The position numbers were made by a program, and so were the translations under genes. A stretch of 64,000 nt of DNA from BRHc4a sp049323755 (GTDB lineage: Bacteria > Bacillota > Desulfotomaculia > Desulfotomaculales > Desulfocucumaceae), in the NCBI GenBank assembly GCA_049323755.1, contig JBMOPE010000028.1, positions 109,025 through 173,024 of the forward strand, in the 5' to 3' direction. The number at the start of each line of letters is the position of its first letter. Positions within the stretch are counted from its first letter, which is position 1. Under the pieces are notes generated by a model that was not told the origin of the DNA, did not search any database, and was given only the letters and a program-made list of their open reading frames with translations. Below are positions 49,964-58,741 of this stretch, in pieces.

Positions 49964-50834
49964 AATAATTAAGTCATCCGGAGAGCACCTGTATGATGGT
50001 GAAGAGGGATATAAAGGCTCCAGGGTTATTGCGGTTTCCAGCGGAAAGGGCGGAGTTGGAAAAACAAGTTTTGTGGTTAACCTTGGAATTACCCTTGCAA
50101 GTATGGGGCAGAGAGTGGTAATATTCGATGCTGACCTTGGTCTGGCAAATGCCGAGGTCCTGATGGGTATTACACCTCCATATACACTGTTTGACTGTGT
50201 TTACGGTGATAAGGACATTGAGGATATTATAGTCCCGGGCCCCCTTGGTGTAAGGCTGGTTTCAGGTGGATCAGGCTTTCTGGAGCTGGCAAACCTGGAC
50301 AGTGTCAGGAGGCAGCAGCTTATAGAGTCACTTTCTTACTTTGACAGAGAGGCTGATTTTCTTTTAATTGATACAGGAGCAGGAATTTCAAAGAATGTGC
50401 TTGGCTTCGTTGCTGCGGCCAGTGAGGTGATAATAGTAATCACCCCGGAGCCCACCTCTTTAACGGATGCATACAGCCTTATTAAGGTCTTGGCTATGTT
50501 TAAGGTGCATTCCGAGGTAATGATTGTGGTGAATAAGGCTGGCGATGAGAGAGAGGCCAGAAGGACTGTCCATAAAATGGAAAGCGTTGTTTCACAGTTT
50601 CTTCAGATAAAAGTTAAAAGTATAGGATGGATAGTTGAGGACAGAATAGTCACCCAGGCTGTGAAGGCACAGGAGCCTTTCAGTATGTTTCATCCGAATA
50701 GCCCACCTGGTCAGAGTATTTCAAAAATTGCAAGATACCTGATAACAGGACAACAGGAGAATGAGGGTCCGGTGCCAGGAATGGGTTATGGCGCCAGAGG
50801 CTTTATAAAAAGGCTGTCCAGGTTATTTGGCTGA
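49926..50834 (+). CDS. flhG: MinD-like ATPase FlhG (FleN/YlxH)
   Basis: 302 residues from ATG 49926, ten bases after GGGAGGT; an earlier GTG at 49914 overlaps that site. SSGKGGVGKTS (38-48) is the deviant Walker A loop of the MinD/ParA family, FDADLGLANAEVLMG and LLIDTGAGISKNV follow. The C-terminal end has a MinD-like amphipathic stretch (GFIKRLSRLFG). It stimulates FlhF GTPase and sets flagellar number. It overlaps flhF by 38 bases. Confidence 0.93.
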   Translation: MWNKASKQTPVPKIIKSSGEHLYDGEEGYKGSRVIAVSSGKGGVGKTSFVVNLGITLASMGQRVVIFDADLGLANAEVLMGITPPYTLFDCVYGDKDIEDIIVPGPLGVRLVSGGSGFLELANLDSVRRQQLIESLSYFDREADFLLIDTGAGISKNVLGFVAAASEVIIVITPEPTSLTDAYSLIKVLAMFKVHSEVMIVVNKAGDEREARRTVHKMESVVSQFLQIKVKSIGWIVEDRIVTQAVKAQEPFSMFHPNSPPGQSISKIARYLITGQQENEGPVPGMGYGARGFIKRLSRLFG

Positions 50835-50847
50835 GGGAGTGTTGATT

Positions 50848-51483
50848 ATGCTGTGCGTAAGGCAAAACATCCTCGTGGCAAAAAAAGGGAAAAAAGAGTG
50901 GTACAGTTCAGTGGTACTGGATGTTGAAGATACAGAGGTGCTTATTGCCTTTCCCATGCTTAATGGAGAACCACTTTATATTGAAGGCAACGAGGCACTG
51001 GAAATAACCTTTTCAAATGAAGGTGCGCGGTACCTTTTTGAGTCGGGTTTCACCCGGAGAATAGGTGAGGCTCTTGTAATAGAGAGGCCCCGATTACTTG
51101 AAAAGACTGAGCTGAGAAGGTATCCGCGTGTTGCGGTGAATATTGATTTATATTATAACGAGATAAGCTGCAGAAGTGATTCAGGCCCGGAACATAAAAA
51201 GGGGAGAATACTGGATATAAGCGGAAACGGTATTAGGTTTTCAGTTGGTCAGCTATATACTCCCAGCACATACATGAGTGTGGGTTTCAATGTGCCTCTA
51301 AAGGAAAGGATTGTTCCTATTAAAGTAGAGTGCCGTGTGGTAAGGATAATAGTAAATGATGATACTGAGCCTGTTGAGTACCAGCTAGGAGCGGAGTTCT
51401 CAAGAATCGATAAAGAAGATCAGGATTACATTGTAAGCTACGTTTACAACAAAATTAAAGAAATGAATAAACAACAGGTCTGA
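50848..51483 (+). CDS. PilZ-domain c-di-GMP receptor, YcgR-like
   Basis: 211 residues from ATG 50848, eight bases after GAGGGAG. RRYPRV at ~90-95 provides RxxxR, and DISGNG at ~123-128 is the DxSxxG motif, so the c-di-GMP-binding set is complete. The N-terminal ~85 residues are a YcgR/PilZN-like domain (VLDVEDTEVLIAFPMLNGEPLYI). It probably brakes the motor when c-di-GMP is high, as YcgR and DgrA do. Its place between flhG and sigD supports a motility role. Confidence 0.9.
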   Translation: MLCVRQNILVAKKGKKEWYSSVVLDVEDTEVLIAFPMLNGEPLYIEGNEALEITFSNEGARYLFESGFTRRIGEALVIERPRLLEKTELRRYPRVAVNIDLYYNEISCRSDSGPEHKKGRILDISGNGIRFSVGQLYTPSTYMSVGFNVPLKERIVPIKVECRVVRIIVNDDTEPVEYQLGAEFSRIDKEDQDYIVSYVYNKIKEMNKQQV

Positions 51484-51497
51484 TACGGAGTGAGGCC

Positions 51498-52241
51498 ATG
51501 TCCTGCGGAGATATTTGGAAAGAATACAAGCGGACAAATGAAGAAGAGCTAAGAAATCAGCTGGTAATGCAGTATCTCTGGATGGTAAAATATCTGGCCG
51601 GCAGGCTGGCAATCCGCCTTCCGCCATTTATGAGCCAGGAAGACCTGGAAAGCTGTGGAGTTTTTGGGCTGGTGGATGCCGTACAAAAATATGACCCTGA
51701 TATGGGTATTGAATTTGAGGCTTATGCCCACAGAAGAATAAGGGGATCCATGATAGATGAAATCAGAAAGGCAAACTGGATGCCCCGGACAACCTGGCAA
51801 AAACTTCAGGAAATGAAGACTGTTAAAGAAAAGCTGGAAACACAGGGCAGACTTTCAGAGGATAATCTTGCACAGGAATTGGGGCTGACAGTGCAGGAAT
51901 TAAGAAAGCTTGAGTCACAGTATCACCGGGCATTTGCCTTGTCACTTGATGAGAGCGCGTCTGTTGCGGACGGGGAAGTGCGTGTGGGTGACATGGTTCA
52001 GGACAGTTCAAGTCCTGACCCCTTTGAGCTGGTGGCTGAAGAAGAGGGAAAGGTAATACTTGCTAAAGCAATCACTACCCTTCAGGAAAAGGAACAGCTT
52101 TTGCTGTCGCTGTATTATCAGGAAGGCCTGACTCTGAAAGAAATAGGACTGGTTTTGGAAGTATCGGAGTCAAGGGTATGCCAGCTTCATGGACGGGCTA
52201 TCGAAAAACTAAGGAAAATTTTAAGGGAAAAATTCAGATAG
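51498..52241 (+). CDS. sigD: RNA polymerase sigma factor for flagellar operons, SigD/FliA
   Basis: 247 residues. LRNQLVMQYLWMVKYLAGRLAIRLP is region 2.1, VDAVQKYDPDMGIEFEAYAHRRIRGSMIDEIR region 2.3-2.4 that reads the -10 box, and EKEQLLLSLYYQEGLTLKEIGLVLEVSESRVCQLHGRAIEKLR region 4.2 for the -35. It directs late flagellar genes such as the flagellin at 2220, whose promoter (2097-2123) fits. No flgM is seen in the window. Confidence 0.96.
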   Translation: MSCGDIWKEYKRTNEEELRNQLVMQYLWMVKYLAGRLAIRLPPFMSQEDLESCGVFGLVDAVQKYDPDMGIEFEAYAHRRIRGSMIDEIRKANWMPRTTWQKLQEMKTVKEKLETQGRLSEDNLAQELGLTVQELRKLESQYHRAFALSLDESASVADGEVRVGDMVQDSSSPDPFELVAEEEGKVILAKAITTLQEKEQLLLSLYYQEGLTLKEIGLVLEVSESRVCQLHGRAIEKLRKILREKFR

Positions 52242-52257
52242 TTTCGGAGGGGCAACG

Positions 52258-53037
52258 ATGATAAGGGGTATTTATACTGCTGCATCAGGTATGGGGGTAT
52301 TACAGGCCAGGATGGATTCAACATCTAACAACCTTGCCAATGTCTCTACTACCGGATACAAGCAGGACAAGGTTCAGGTGAGTTCTTTCCCGGATTTTTT
52401 GCTCCAGGAAAAGGTAAAGGTAAAAATAGGGGGCTTAAGTTTCGGCAACTGGTCGCCGGTCGGCTATACCAATCAGGGCGCAGCGGTAACAGGTGTTTTT
52501 ACCGACCATAATACCGGTGTTTTAAAAGAAACAGGAAATGAAACTGATCTGGCATTGTCAGGAGAAGGCTATTTTGCCTTTGAGGTGACGAGCGGGGGAG
52601 AAAGAAGGGTATTATATTCCAGGGACGGGGAACTCTCCCGGGATGCCGAAGGCTACCTCGTAAATACCAGGGGACATCGTATTCTCGGCGAAAATGGCCC
52701 GGTACAGGTGAGCAGTGGTGAGTTTACAGTGGACTCCAGCGGAGTGGTGACAACTGCGGATAATGAACAGATAAAGCTTACTATAATTAATTTTCCTGAC
52801 AAAAGCAAACTGGCCAAGGAAGGGGACAATTATTTCAGTGCCTCTGAGGGTGAGGGAGCCGAGTCAGAGAGCCCCGGTGTGACCCAAAGATACCTGGAAA
52901 GGTCCAATGTAGATGTTTCAGCCGAATCGGTCAATCTGATTGAAATAATGAGAGCCTATGAAGCCAGCCAGAGGCTGGTCCAGAGTCAGGACGAAATGCT
53001 GGACAAGGCTATAAATAGTGTTGGGATGGTGAGGTAG
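52258..53037 (+). CDS. flgF: Flagellar rod/hook-basal protein of the FlgF/FlgG (FlhO) type
   Basis: 259 residues, TTTCGGAGGGGCAACG before the ATG. MIRGIYTAASGMGVLQARMDSTSNNLANVSTTGYKQDK is the FlgF/FlgG opening, with GNETDLALSGEGYFAFEV and VNLIEIMRAYEASQRLVQSQDEMLDKAIN at the ends. Distal-rod subunit. In Firmicutes these two genes (flhO, flhP) often sit apart from the main operon; here they follow sigD. Which of the pair is FlgF and which FlgG is not settled by the sequence. Confidence 0.88.
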   Translation: MIRGIYTAASGMGVLQARMDSTSNNLANVSTTGYKQDKVQVSSFPDFLLQEKVKVKIGGLSFGNWSPVGYTNQGAAVTGVFTDHNTGVLKETGNETDLALSGEGYFAFEVTSGGERRVLYSRDGELSRDAEGYLVNTRGHRILGENGPVQVSSGEFTVDSSGVVTTADNEQIKLTIINFPDKSKLAKEGDNYFSASEGEGAESESPGVTQRYLERSNVDVSAESVNLIEIMRAYEASQRLVQSQDEMLDKAINSVGMVR

Positions 53038-53039
53038 GG

Positions 53040-53819
53040 TTGATTAAATCCCTGCAAAACAGTGCGTCTGGTATTAACTCACAGCAGGCACGGATCGATA
53101 CAACATCTAATAATATCACAGGGGTGAACGTTGATTCGTATAAAAGCCAGAAATCTTCTTTCTCAGACCTGATTTATGCCAAGATGGCCGAGGGAGGGAG
53201 ACCGGTTGCGGCTAAACCTGGGGAAAAGCCCCTTCACGGGGCCGGTTCCAGGCAGGTTGCGATTACACGGAATTTTGATCAGGGACCGATCAGGGAAACA
53301 GGGAGAGAAACAGACCTGGCAATCAGCGGAAAAGGTTTCTTTAAGATACAAATGGCTGACGGTGGTATCGCATATACAAGAAACGGGGTTTTTAGCCTTA
53401 ACGCCAATGGAGAGATTGTTAACGACGAAGGATACAAGCTGTACCCGGAAATTGTCTTACCAGAGGGCAGCAGTGATTTTATAGTGGACAAGGATGGCCG
53501 GGCCAGTGTTAGGACGGCCGGTGGCAGCGTTTCAGAGCTGGGTACCATTACACTGTACAGCTTTGTTAATACAGGCGGTCTAAAATCACTTGGAAAAAAT
53601 CTTTATGCTACTACTGGATTAGAAGGGCCCGAGGAGGAAGGCAATCCTGGACAAAACGGCTTCGGAGAGATTATTCAGGGAGCTCTTGAATCTTCCAATG
53701 TGGATTTAACGGTGGAAATGACTGATTTATTGGAATCACAGAGGATTTACCAGTTAAATGCCCGGGCTCTTAAAACATCGGATGAAATGTGGGGTATGGC
53801 CAATAACCTCCGTAAGTAA
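53040..53819 (+). CDS. flgG: Flagellar distal-rod protein of the FlgG (FlhP) type
   Basis: 259 residues from TTG 53040, two bases after the previous stop; AGGG lies close ahead. QNSASGINSQQARIDTTSNNITGVNVDSYKSQKSSF and GRETDLAISGKGFFKIQM are conserved; the end reads LLESQRIYQLNARALKTSDEMWGMANNLRK. Same length as its neighbour, so a tandem duplicate in origin. It is exported to build the rod. Confidence 0.86.
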   Translation: MIKSLQNSASGINSQQARIDTTSNNITGVNVDSYKSQKSSFSDLIYAKMAEGGRPVAAKPGEKPLHGAGSRQVAITRNFDQGPIRETGRETDLAISGKGFFKIQMADGGIAYTRNGVFSLNANGEIVNDEGYKLYPEIVLPEGSSDFIVDKDGRASVRTAGGSVSELGTITLYSFVNTGGLKSLGKNLYATTGLEGPEEEGNPGQNGFGEIIQGALESSNVDLTVEMTDLLESQRIYQLNARALKTSDEMWGMANNLRK

Positions 53820-53837
53820 CCATTGAGGGGGCAGATA

Positions 53838-54341
53838 ATGGAACTGGCGGTTAAAGAATTTGCAGAAATACAGGTTGGTATTGCTGATTATAAAATAGCC
53901 AGGGATCCAACCAGGCTTATAACGCTGGGACTGGGATCATGTGTGGGAGTAAGTTTGTATGATCCGTTGATAAAGGTGGGGGGGTTGCTGCACGTAATGC
54001 TTCCTGACAGCACCCAGTTTAACAATGTAAATAAGCCGGCTAAATTTGCGGACCTTGGTATACCCCTAATGGTTAAGGAAATGCAGGCGATGGGGGTAAA
54101 TGTAAGCAGGCTGCAGGCAAAGCTGGTTGGCGGGGCACAGATGTTCTCCGGTCTTGATGATAAAATGACACTCAATATAGGACAGCGCAATACTGAAAAA
54201 TCCAGAGAAGTTCTTAAAAAAATGGGTATTAGGATTCTGGTTGAGGAAGTCGGGGGAAATCGAGGCAGAACTATGATTGTGGACACCTCCACAGGACAGG
54301 TAACTATAAGGACACTGGGCAACAAGTTGAAGGTGGTTTAG
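53838..54341 (+). CDS. cheD: Chemoreceptor deamidase CheD
   Basis: 167 residues from ATG 53838, about six bases after GAGGGGG; an in-frame TTG at 53823 lies before that site. GLGSCVGVSLYD holds the catalytic cysteine (35), GGLLHVMLPDS the histidine, and AKLVGGAQMFSG the third conserved part. CheD deamidates receptors and, with CheC, tunes adaptation. It is followed by cheR and cheC. Confidence 0.94.
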   Translation: MELAVKEFAEIQVGIADYKIARDPTRLITLGLGSCVGVSLYDPLIKVGGLLHVMLPDSTQFNNVNKPAKFADLGIPLMVKEMQAMGVNVSRLQAKLVGGAQMFSGLDDKMTLNIGQRNTEKSREVLKKMGIRILVEEVGGNRGRTMIVDTSTGQVTIRTLGNKLKVV

Positions 54342-54343
54342 AA

Positions 54344-55114
54344 TTGGACTTTGAAGATTTTAAAAGAAAAATGCTGACAAGCTTCCGGCTTGACCTCAAC
54401 AGTTATAAGGAAACGCAATTAAAAAGGCGTCTGGATGGGCTTTTGACGCGACAAAAAATAAAAAGCTATGCTGAACTTTTCCAGCAGTTAACCACTGACC
54501 GCATGGCTTACCAGACATTTCTCGATCACCTTACTATTAATGTGTCGGAATTTTTCAGAGACCCACACAGATGGGTTGATCTCGAAAAAAAAGTTTTTTC
54601 CGAAATATTACAGACACGTGGAATCATTAAGATATGGAGTGCTGCATGTTCAATAGGAGCAGAGCCATACTCACTGGCCATATTGCTGGACGAGTTAAGT
54701 CCTGGAAAGGCTCACCGCCTGGAGGCAACAGACATTGACAAAACTATTCTGGATACGGCTGATGTAGGTAAATACACCCAGGATGCCGTAAGGAACGTTT
54801 CGAAGGAAAGACTGGCAAAGTATTTTAATGTTTTAGGAAACAGTTACCTTATAAAAGAGAATATAAAAAAGAAAGTTAATTTCAGAAGGCATGACCTTCT
54901 TTCCGATACATACGGTAATGGATATGATTTAATTGTGTGCAGAAATGTAACTATTTATTTTACGAGGGAAGCACAGGATAAGATTAATAAAGGCTTCTCG
55001 CAGTCACTTAATCCGGGTGGGTACCTCTTTATTGGAGGGAGTGAAATGATATTTAATTATCAGGAACTGGGAATGGAAAAAGTATTTCCATGCTTCTACA
55101 GAAAGAAAAAATAG
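54344..55114 (+). CDS. cheR: Chemotaxis receptor methyltransferase CheR
   Basis: 256 residues from TTG 54344, two bases after cheD. LTINVSEFFRDPHRWVDLEKKVF and IWSAACSIGAEPYSLAILLDEL are the family and SAM-binding motifs; DLIVCRNVTIYFTREAQDKINKGF is the post-I region. It methylates receptor glutamates. The matching methylesterase cheB and cheA/cheW are not in the window. Confidence 0.95.
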   Translation: MDFEDFKRKMLTSFRLDLNSYKETQLKRRLDGLLTRQKIKSYAELFQQLTTDRMAYQTFLDHLTINVSEFFRDPHRWVDLEKKVFSEILQTRGIIKIWSAACSIGAEPYSLAILLDELSPGKAHRLEATDIDKTILDTADVGKYTQDAVRNVSKERLAKYFNVLGNSYLIKENIKKKVNFRRHDLLSDTYGNGYDLIVCRNVTIYFTREAQDKINKGFSQSLNPGGYLFIGGSEMIFNYQELGMEKVFPCFYRKKK

Positions 55115-55124
55115 GAAAGGATGG

Positions 55125-55757
55125 ATGGGAATGAATAATTACCCGGAGTTGTCCTCAAACCATATGGACGCTCTGCGGGAGATAAGTAACATTGGTATGG
55201 GAAATGCCCTTACTTCTCTGGCCCAACTGGTTAACAGGCGTATAAACATGAATGTGCCCGTAGCCACATTCATGCCTTTCGAAAAAACCATTTCAAAGAT
55301 TGGTGGACATGAGGAACTGGTGTCCTGTGTAAGTGTTAGAATGACCGGTGAAGTGCCGGGGCTGGTGCTGTTCGTTTTTAATTCGGAGAGTACGCTAAAG
55401 CTGGTGGATATGCTTATGGGTTTGGAATTGGGAACCACACAGGAACTGGATGAAATAGGGCAGTCGGCGGTTATGGAAGTTGGTAATGTCCTTACAGGTT
55501 CCTTTGTAGGCGCTATTTACAGCATGACGTCTCTTGAAATGAAATCAGCAGTTCCTCTGTTTGCCTATGACATGCTGGGTGCCATACTTACTTCTTTAAT
55601 GGTGGCCAGCGGCAGAGTTGAAGAACAGGCTCTGGTTATTGAAACACGTTTATTTCAGGAGCAGGCCGAGGCCAACATTAGCGGGCACTTTTTCATGTTG
55701 ACTGAGCCTGGTTCTATTTCAAAACTATTTTCTGCTTTAGGCTTTCAAATGACCTGA
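55125..55757 (+). CDS. cheC: CheY-P phosphatase / CheD partner CheC
   Basis: 210 residues from ATG 55125 (ATG 55131 is an alternative). It has two copies of the phosphatase motif D/S-xxx-E-xx-N-x22-P: D-ALR-E-IS-N ... P at ~13-43, and S-AVM-E-VG-N ... P at ~117-147. CheC dephosphorylates CheY-P and binds CheD. Both active sites are intact, so it should be a working phosphatase, like FliY. Confidence 0.93.
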   Translation: MGMNNYPELSSNHMDALREISNIGMGNALTSLAQLVNRRINMNVPVATFMPFEKTISKIGGHEELVSCVSVRMTGEVPGLVLFVFNSESTLKLVDMLMGLELGTTQELDEIGQSAVMEVGNVLTGSFVGAIYSMTSLEMKSAVPLFAYDMLGAILTSLMVASGRVEEQALVIETRLFQEQAEANISGHFFMLTEPGSISKLFSALGFQMT

Positions 55758-55784
55758 TTCAGTTAAATCTAGGAGGGAAAATCT

Positions 55785-56156
55785 GTGGCAAAAAGAATAC
55801 TCATTGTGGATGATGCAGCGTTCATGCGCATGATGATTAAAAACATATTGTTGAAAAACGGTTATGAGGTTGCCGGTGAGGCTGAAAACGGAAAAATAGC
55901 CGTAGACATGTACAGGGAAAGTAAGCCGGATTTGGTGACAATGGATATAACCATGCCTGAAATGGAAGGAATAGATGCGGTTAAAGCAATAAGGGCAATT
56001 GATCCTGGTGCAAGTATAATAATGTGCAGCGCTATGGGGCAGCAGTCAATGGTTATGGATGCAATTCAGGCAGGGGCAAAGGACTTTATTGTAAAACCCT
56101 TTCAGCAGGACAGGCTGTTGCAGGCCATTGAGAGAGTTTTGTCGAGAAGCAAATAA
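55785..56156 (+). CDS. cheY: Chemotaxis response regulator CheY
   Basis: 123 residues from GTG 55785, with AGGAGGGAAAATCT ahead. A single receiver domain: acid pair D9-D10, phospho-acceptor D54 (VTMDITMP), switch Ser/Thr in MCSAMG, lysine in IVKPF. No output domain, so CheY. Phosphorylated CheY binds FliM/FliY at the switch; both follow directly. Confidence 0.95.
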   Translation: MAKRILIVDDAAFMRMMIKNILLKNGYEVAGEAENGKIAVDMYRESKPDLVTMDITMPEMEGIDAVKAIRAIDPGASIIMCSAMGQQSMVMDAIQAGAKDFIVKPFQQDRLLQAIERVLSRSK

Positions 56157-56190
56157 AATCTGTCAGCACTGAAGGAACAGGGAGTGTAAC

Positions 56191-57192
56191 ATGGTGCAGG
56201 AAATTCTTTCGCAGAATGAAATAGACTCGCTGCTTGAGGCATTAACCACAGGCAAGCTTGATGTTGAAGAAATAAAACACACGGCTGCTCCAACTGTTAC
56301 TAAACCATACGATTTCAGGCGGCCTAACAAGTTTTCAAAAGAACACTTGCGAAGCCTGGAAATGTTGCACCAGAATTTTGCCAGGTTGCTTTCCAGCTTC
56401 TTCTCGGGGTATTTAAGGGCTGCTATCAATGTCGAAATAGCTTCAGTTGGTCAGATGATATACGAGGAGTTTATGAGGTCTATACCAAGCCCCACAGTAC
56501 TGACTATTTTCCAGTGCAAGCCTCTGGAAGGTGCAGCTGTTATGGAAACCAATACACAGGTGGTATTTCCTCTTATAGACCTTATGTTTGGTGGCCCCGG
56601 AACTGCAACGGATAAATCAAGGGAACTTACAGATATTGAAATTACGGTGGTTAGAAAATTATTCCAGAGGGTTCTTTCCGAACATTTTGCTGCGGCATGG
56701 CATGATTTATACGAAATAGAACCTATAATAGAATCTATAGAAACAAATCCAAGGATGCAGCAGCTGTATTCACCCAACGAAGTAGTGGCTTTAATAACAT
56801 TTTCGGTGTCAATAGATGAGGAGCCAAGGGGTCTAATAAATCTTTGCATTCCATATATTGTTTTGGAACCTGTTGTATCTAAACTCTCAGTGCGGCAGCA
56901 ATTTGTCAGGCAGACTGGTGGTTCCAAGGACGATGAGATAAAATGGATAAAACACTGGATGGGATTTTCAAATGTCGGAATTGAAGTTGTGTTGGGAGAG
57001 ACACAGATAAGTGTAAGGGACTTCCTGCAACTGGAAGTCGATGATGTGTTAACTCTTTCCAGGACTGTTAATCATGACCTCGAATTATACGTGGAAAATG
57101 AGTTGAAATTCGGAGTTCAGGCCGGTAGGGTTAATAAAAATCTGGCCGTACAGGTAGTGGCCCTAATCGAGGGGGACAGGGACTGTGGTTGA
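56191..57192 (+). CDS. fliM: Flagellar motor switch protein FliM
   Basis: 333 residues. EILSQNEIDSLLEAL at the N-terminus is the CheY-P binding peptide. The middle is the CheC-like FliM domain, in which the phosphatase residues are absent, and the C-terminal ~75 residues (IEVVLGETQISVRDFLQLEVDDVLTLSRTVNHDLELYVENELKFGVQAG) are a SpoA domain. C-ring component that receives the CheY signal. It overlaps fliY by eight bases. Confidence 0.96.
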   Translation: MVQEILSQNEIDSLLEALTTGKLDVEEIKHTAAPTVTKPYDFRRPNKFSKEHLRSLEMLHQNFARLLSSFFSGYLRAAINVEIASVGQMIYEEFMRSIPSPTVLTIFQCKPLEGAAVMETNTQVVFPLIDLMFGGPGTATDKSRELTDIEITVVRKLFQRVLSEHFAAAWHDLYEIEPIIESIETNPRMQQLYSPNEVVALITFSVSIDEEPRGLINLCIPYIVLEPVVSKLSVRQQFVRQTGGSKDDEIKWIKHWMGFSNVGIEVVLGETQISVRDFLQLEVDDVLTLSRTVNHDLELYVENELKFGVQAGRVNKNLAVQVVALIEGDRDCG

Positions 57193-58450
57193 TAATAAAA
57201 TGCTGAGTCAGGAAGAGATAGATGCCGTGCTCAGGGCATCACTGGAAGGTGAGCCGGCAGAAGCCCCCGTAGAGGCAGAAACGTCGTTTGCGGAGGAGGC
57301 AACATCGGCGACTGATTTTATACAGGAGGATCCGGAAAAAGATGTAACAGAGGTTCTTGACCAGAGTGAAATAGACGCCCTGGGTGAAATTGGCAATATT
57401 TCAATGGGATCGGCCTCAACTACCCTGTCGGAGCTTCTACACCAGAAAGTACTTATAACAAGTCCAAAGGTAAAGGTAGTTTCGCAGGAATCTTTGTACC
57501 AATCTTTTGAAGTACCGTACATTATTATTCAAGTTGAGTTTAAATCCGGACTGGTAGGATACAATATCCTTGTTATCAAACTTAGAGACGCAATGATTAT
57601 GGCGAATTTGATGATGGGCGGGGAAGGCCAGGTTGAGACTGAAGAAATAACTGAAATAGAAATAAGTGCCGCCTCCGAGGCCATGAATCAAATGATTGGA
57701 ACTGCCTCAACTTCTCTTGCCACAATGTTTGGACGTCCGGTTAATATATCGCCTCCGATAACCACAGTGTTAAACAGTGAAGATAGGAGCAAGTTTATGC
57801 TCCCCATAGGGGAAAGCGTTGTGGTTGTCTCATTCCAAATGAAAATCGGTGACCTGGTAGATACAGAAATAATGCAGGTCTTAAGTATAGGTACAGCTAA
57901 AAGGGAGGCTGCCCTTTTATGGCATAACCTTATGGGTACTCCGCTGGAGGGTGAGATGGCTGAAGATGAGCCAAGTTTTGTTGAGGTGGAGCCTGAAGTT
58001 ACAGAAGAGCCTTGGCCCTCGGAGGAATTATGGCCGGCAGAGGAGCCGGTTGTAAGGGAAACAGTGGAGACTTCCTGGCAGGAACCGGCTGCCACAGTGC
58101 CTACCGGAGGCGGTTATGCGCCTCCTGCAAAACCCTCACAGCCGCAGGCCTTAGGTTTCTCATTCCCGGGACTGTCAGAAATTGAACAGAGGAAACTTGA
58201 ACTTTTACTTGATGTACCCTTAAAGGTCAGTGTAATACTTGGACGTACTAAAAAGCCTATAAAAGAGGTGCTTAACCTTACTCCCGGAGCAATCGTCGAG
58301 CTGAGTTCACTGGTGGATGAGCCGGTGGAAGTACTTGTCAACGGAACACTGGTTGCACGGGGAGAGGTTGTGGTGGTTAATGAAAACTTCGGTGTAAGGA
58401 TAATTAACATTATCAGCCCGGAAGAAAGATTGAAGCAGCTGAGGGAGTAA
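57185..58450 (+). CDS. fliY: Flagellar motor switch phosphatase FliY
   Basis: 421 residues from GTG 57185. MLSQEEIDAVL near the start is a FliM-like CheY-binding peptide. Residues ~55-240 are a CheC-like domain with both motifs: D-ALG-E-IG-N with P 23 later, and S-AAS-E-AM-N. A Pro/Glu-rich linker (EEPWPSEELWPAEEPVV) leads to a C-terminal SpoA/FliN domain. It removes phosphate from CheY-P at the switch. Last gene of the operon. Confidence 0.95.
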   Translation: MVDNKMLSQEEIDAVLRASLEGEPAEAPVEAETSFAEEATSATDFIQEDPEKDVTEVLDQSEIDALGEIGNISMGSASTTLSELLHQKVLITSPKVKVVSQESLYQSFEVPYIIIQVEFKSGLVGYNILVIKLRDAMIMANLMMGGEGQVETEEITEIEISAASEAMNQMIGTASTSLATMFGRPVNISPPITTVLNSEDRSKFMLPIGESVVVVSFQMKIGDLVDTEIMQVLSIGTAKREAALLWHNLMGTPLEGEMAEDEPSFVEVEPEVTEEPWPSEELWPAEEPVVRETVETSWQEPAATVPTGGGYAPPAKPSQPQALGFSFPGLSEIEQRKLELLLDVPLKVSVILGRTKKPIKEVLNLTPGAIVELSSLVDEPVEVLVNGTLVARGEVVVVNENFGVRIINIISPEERLKQLRE

Positions 58451-58456
58451 AGCAGA

Positions 58457-58740
58457 GATGTATTTCCGACTGGTCGGAGCAGCCGAGGATGCATTTCCGT
58501 CCGGTCGGAGGAGCCGAAGATGCATTTCCGATACTGGTCGGAGGAGCTATGGGGCATTTCCAACCGGTCGGAGACAGAATATACTATCTGTTACTTATTC
58601 TCCGATAAGAGTTATTAATCATTAACCTCTCCGACGAATCGGAAATACCCTTAAGCTGCTCCGACCAGCAGGTACTACACTTTAGATCCTCCGACCAGTA
58701 GGAAATACCCAATAGCCCCTACGACCAGTCGGGAATACCC
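58457..58740. repeat. Array of four direct and four inverted copies of a ~30-bp palindromic unit
   Basis: Four units of the form GATGCATTTCCG-N-GGTCGGAGGAGC start at 58457, 58488, 58519 and 58551 (spacing 31, 31, 32). After a 50-60 base AT-rich centre, four units in the opposite orientation, CTCCGACCAGTAGGAAATACC and variants, start at 58629, 58659, 58689 and 58719 (spacing exactly 30). Each unit contains an approximate palindrome, TCCGAC-TG-GTCGGA in the best copy. The array fills the gap between the convergent fliY and DUF1015 genes and abuts the stop codon of the latter. As RNA from either strand it could fold into one long multi-hairpin, so a two-way terminator is plausible. Confidence 0.85.
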
Positions 58741-58741
58741 A

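Noticed and set aside
51485..51489. ACGGA overlapping the sigD ribosome binding site as a CsrA target
   Set aside because: A five-base match with no hairpin and no second site is expected by chance.
58457..58740. CRISPR array
   Set aside because: The repeats are degenerate, half are inverted, and there are no unique spacers of constant length or cas genes nearby.
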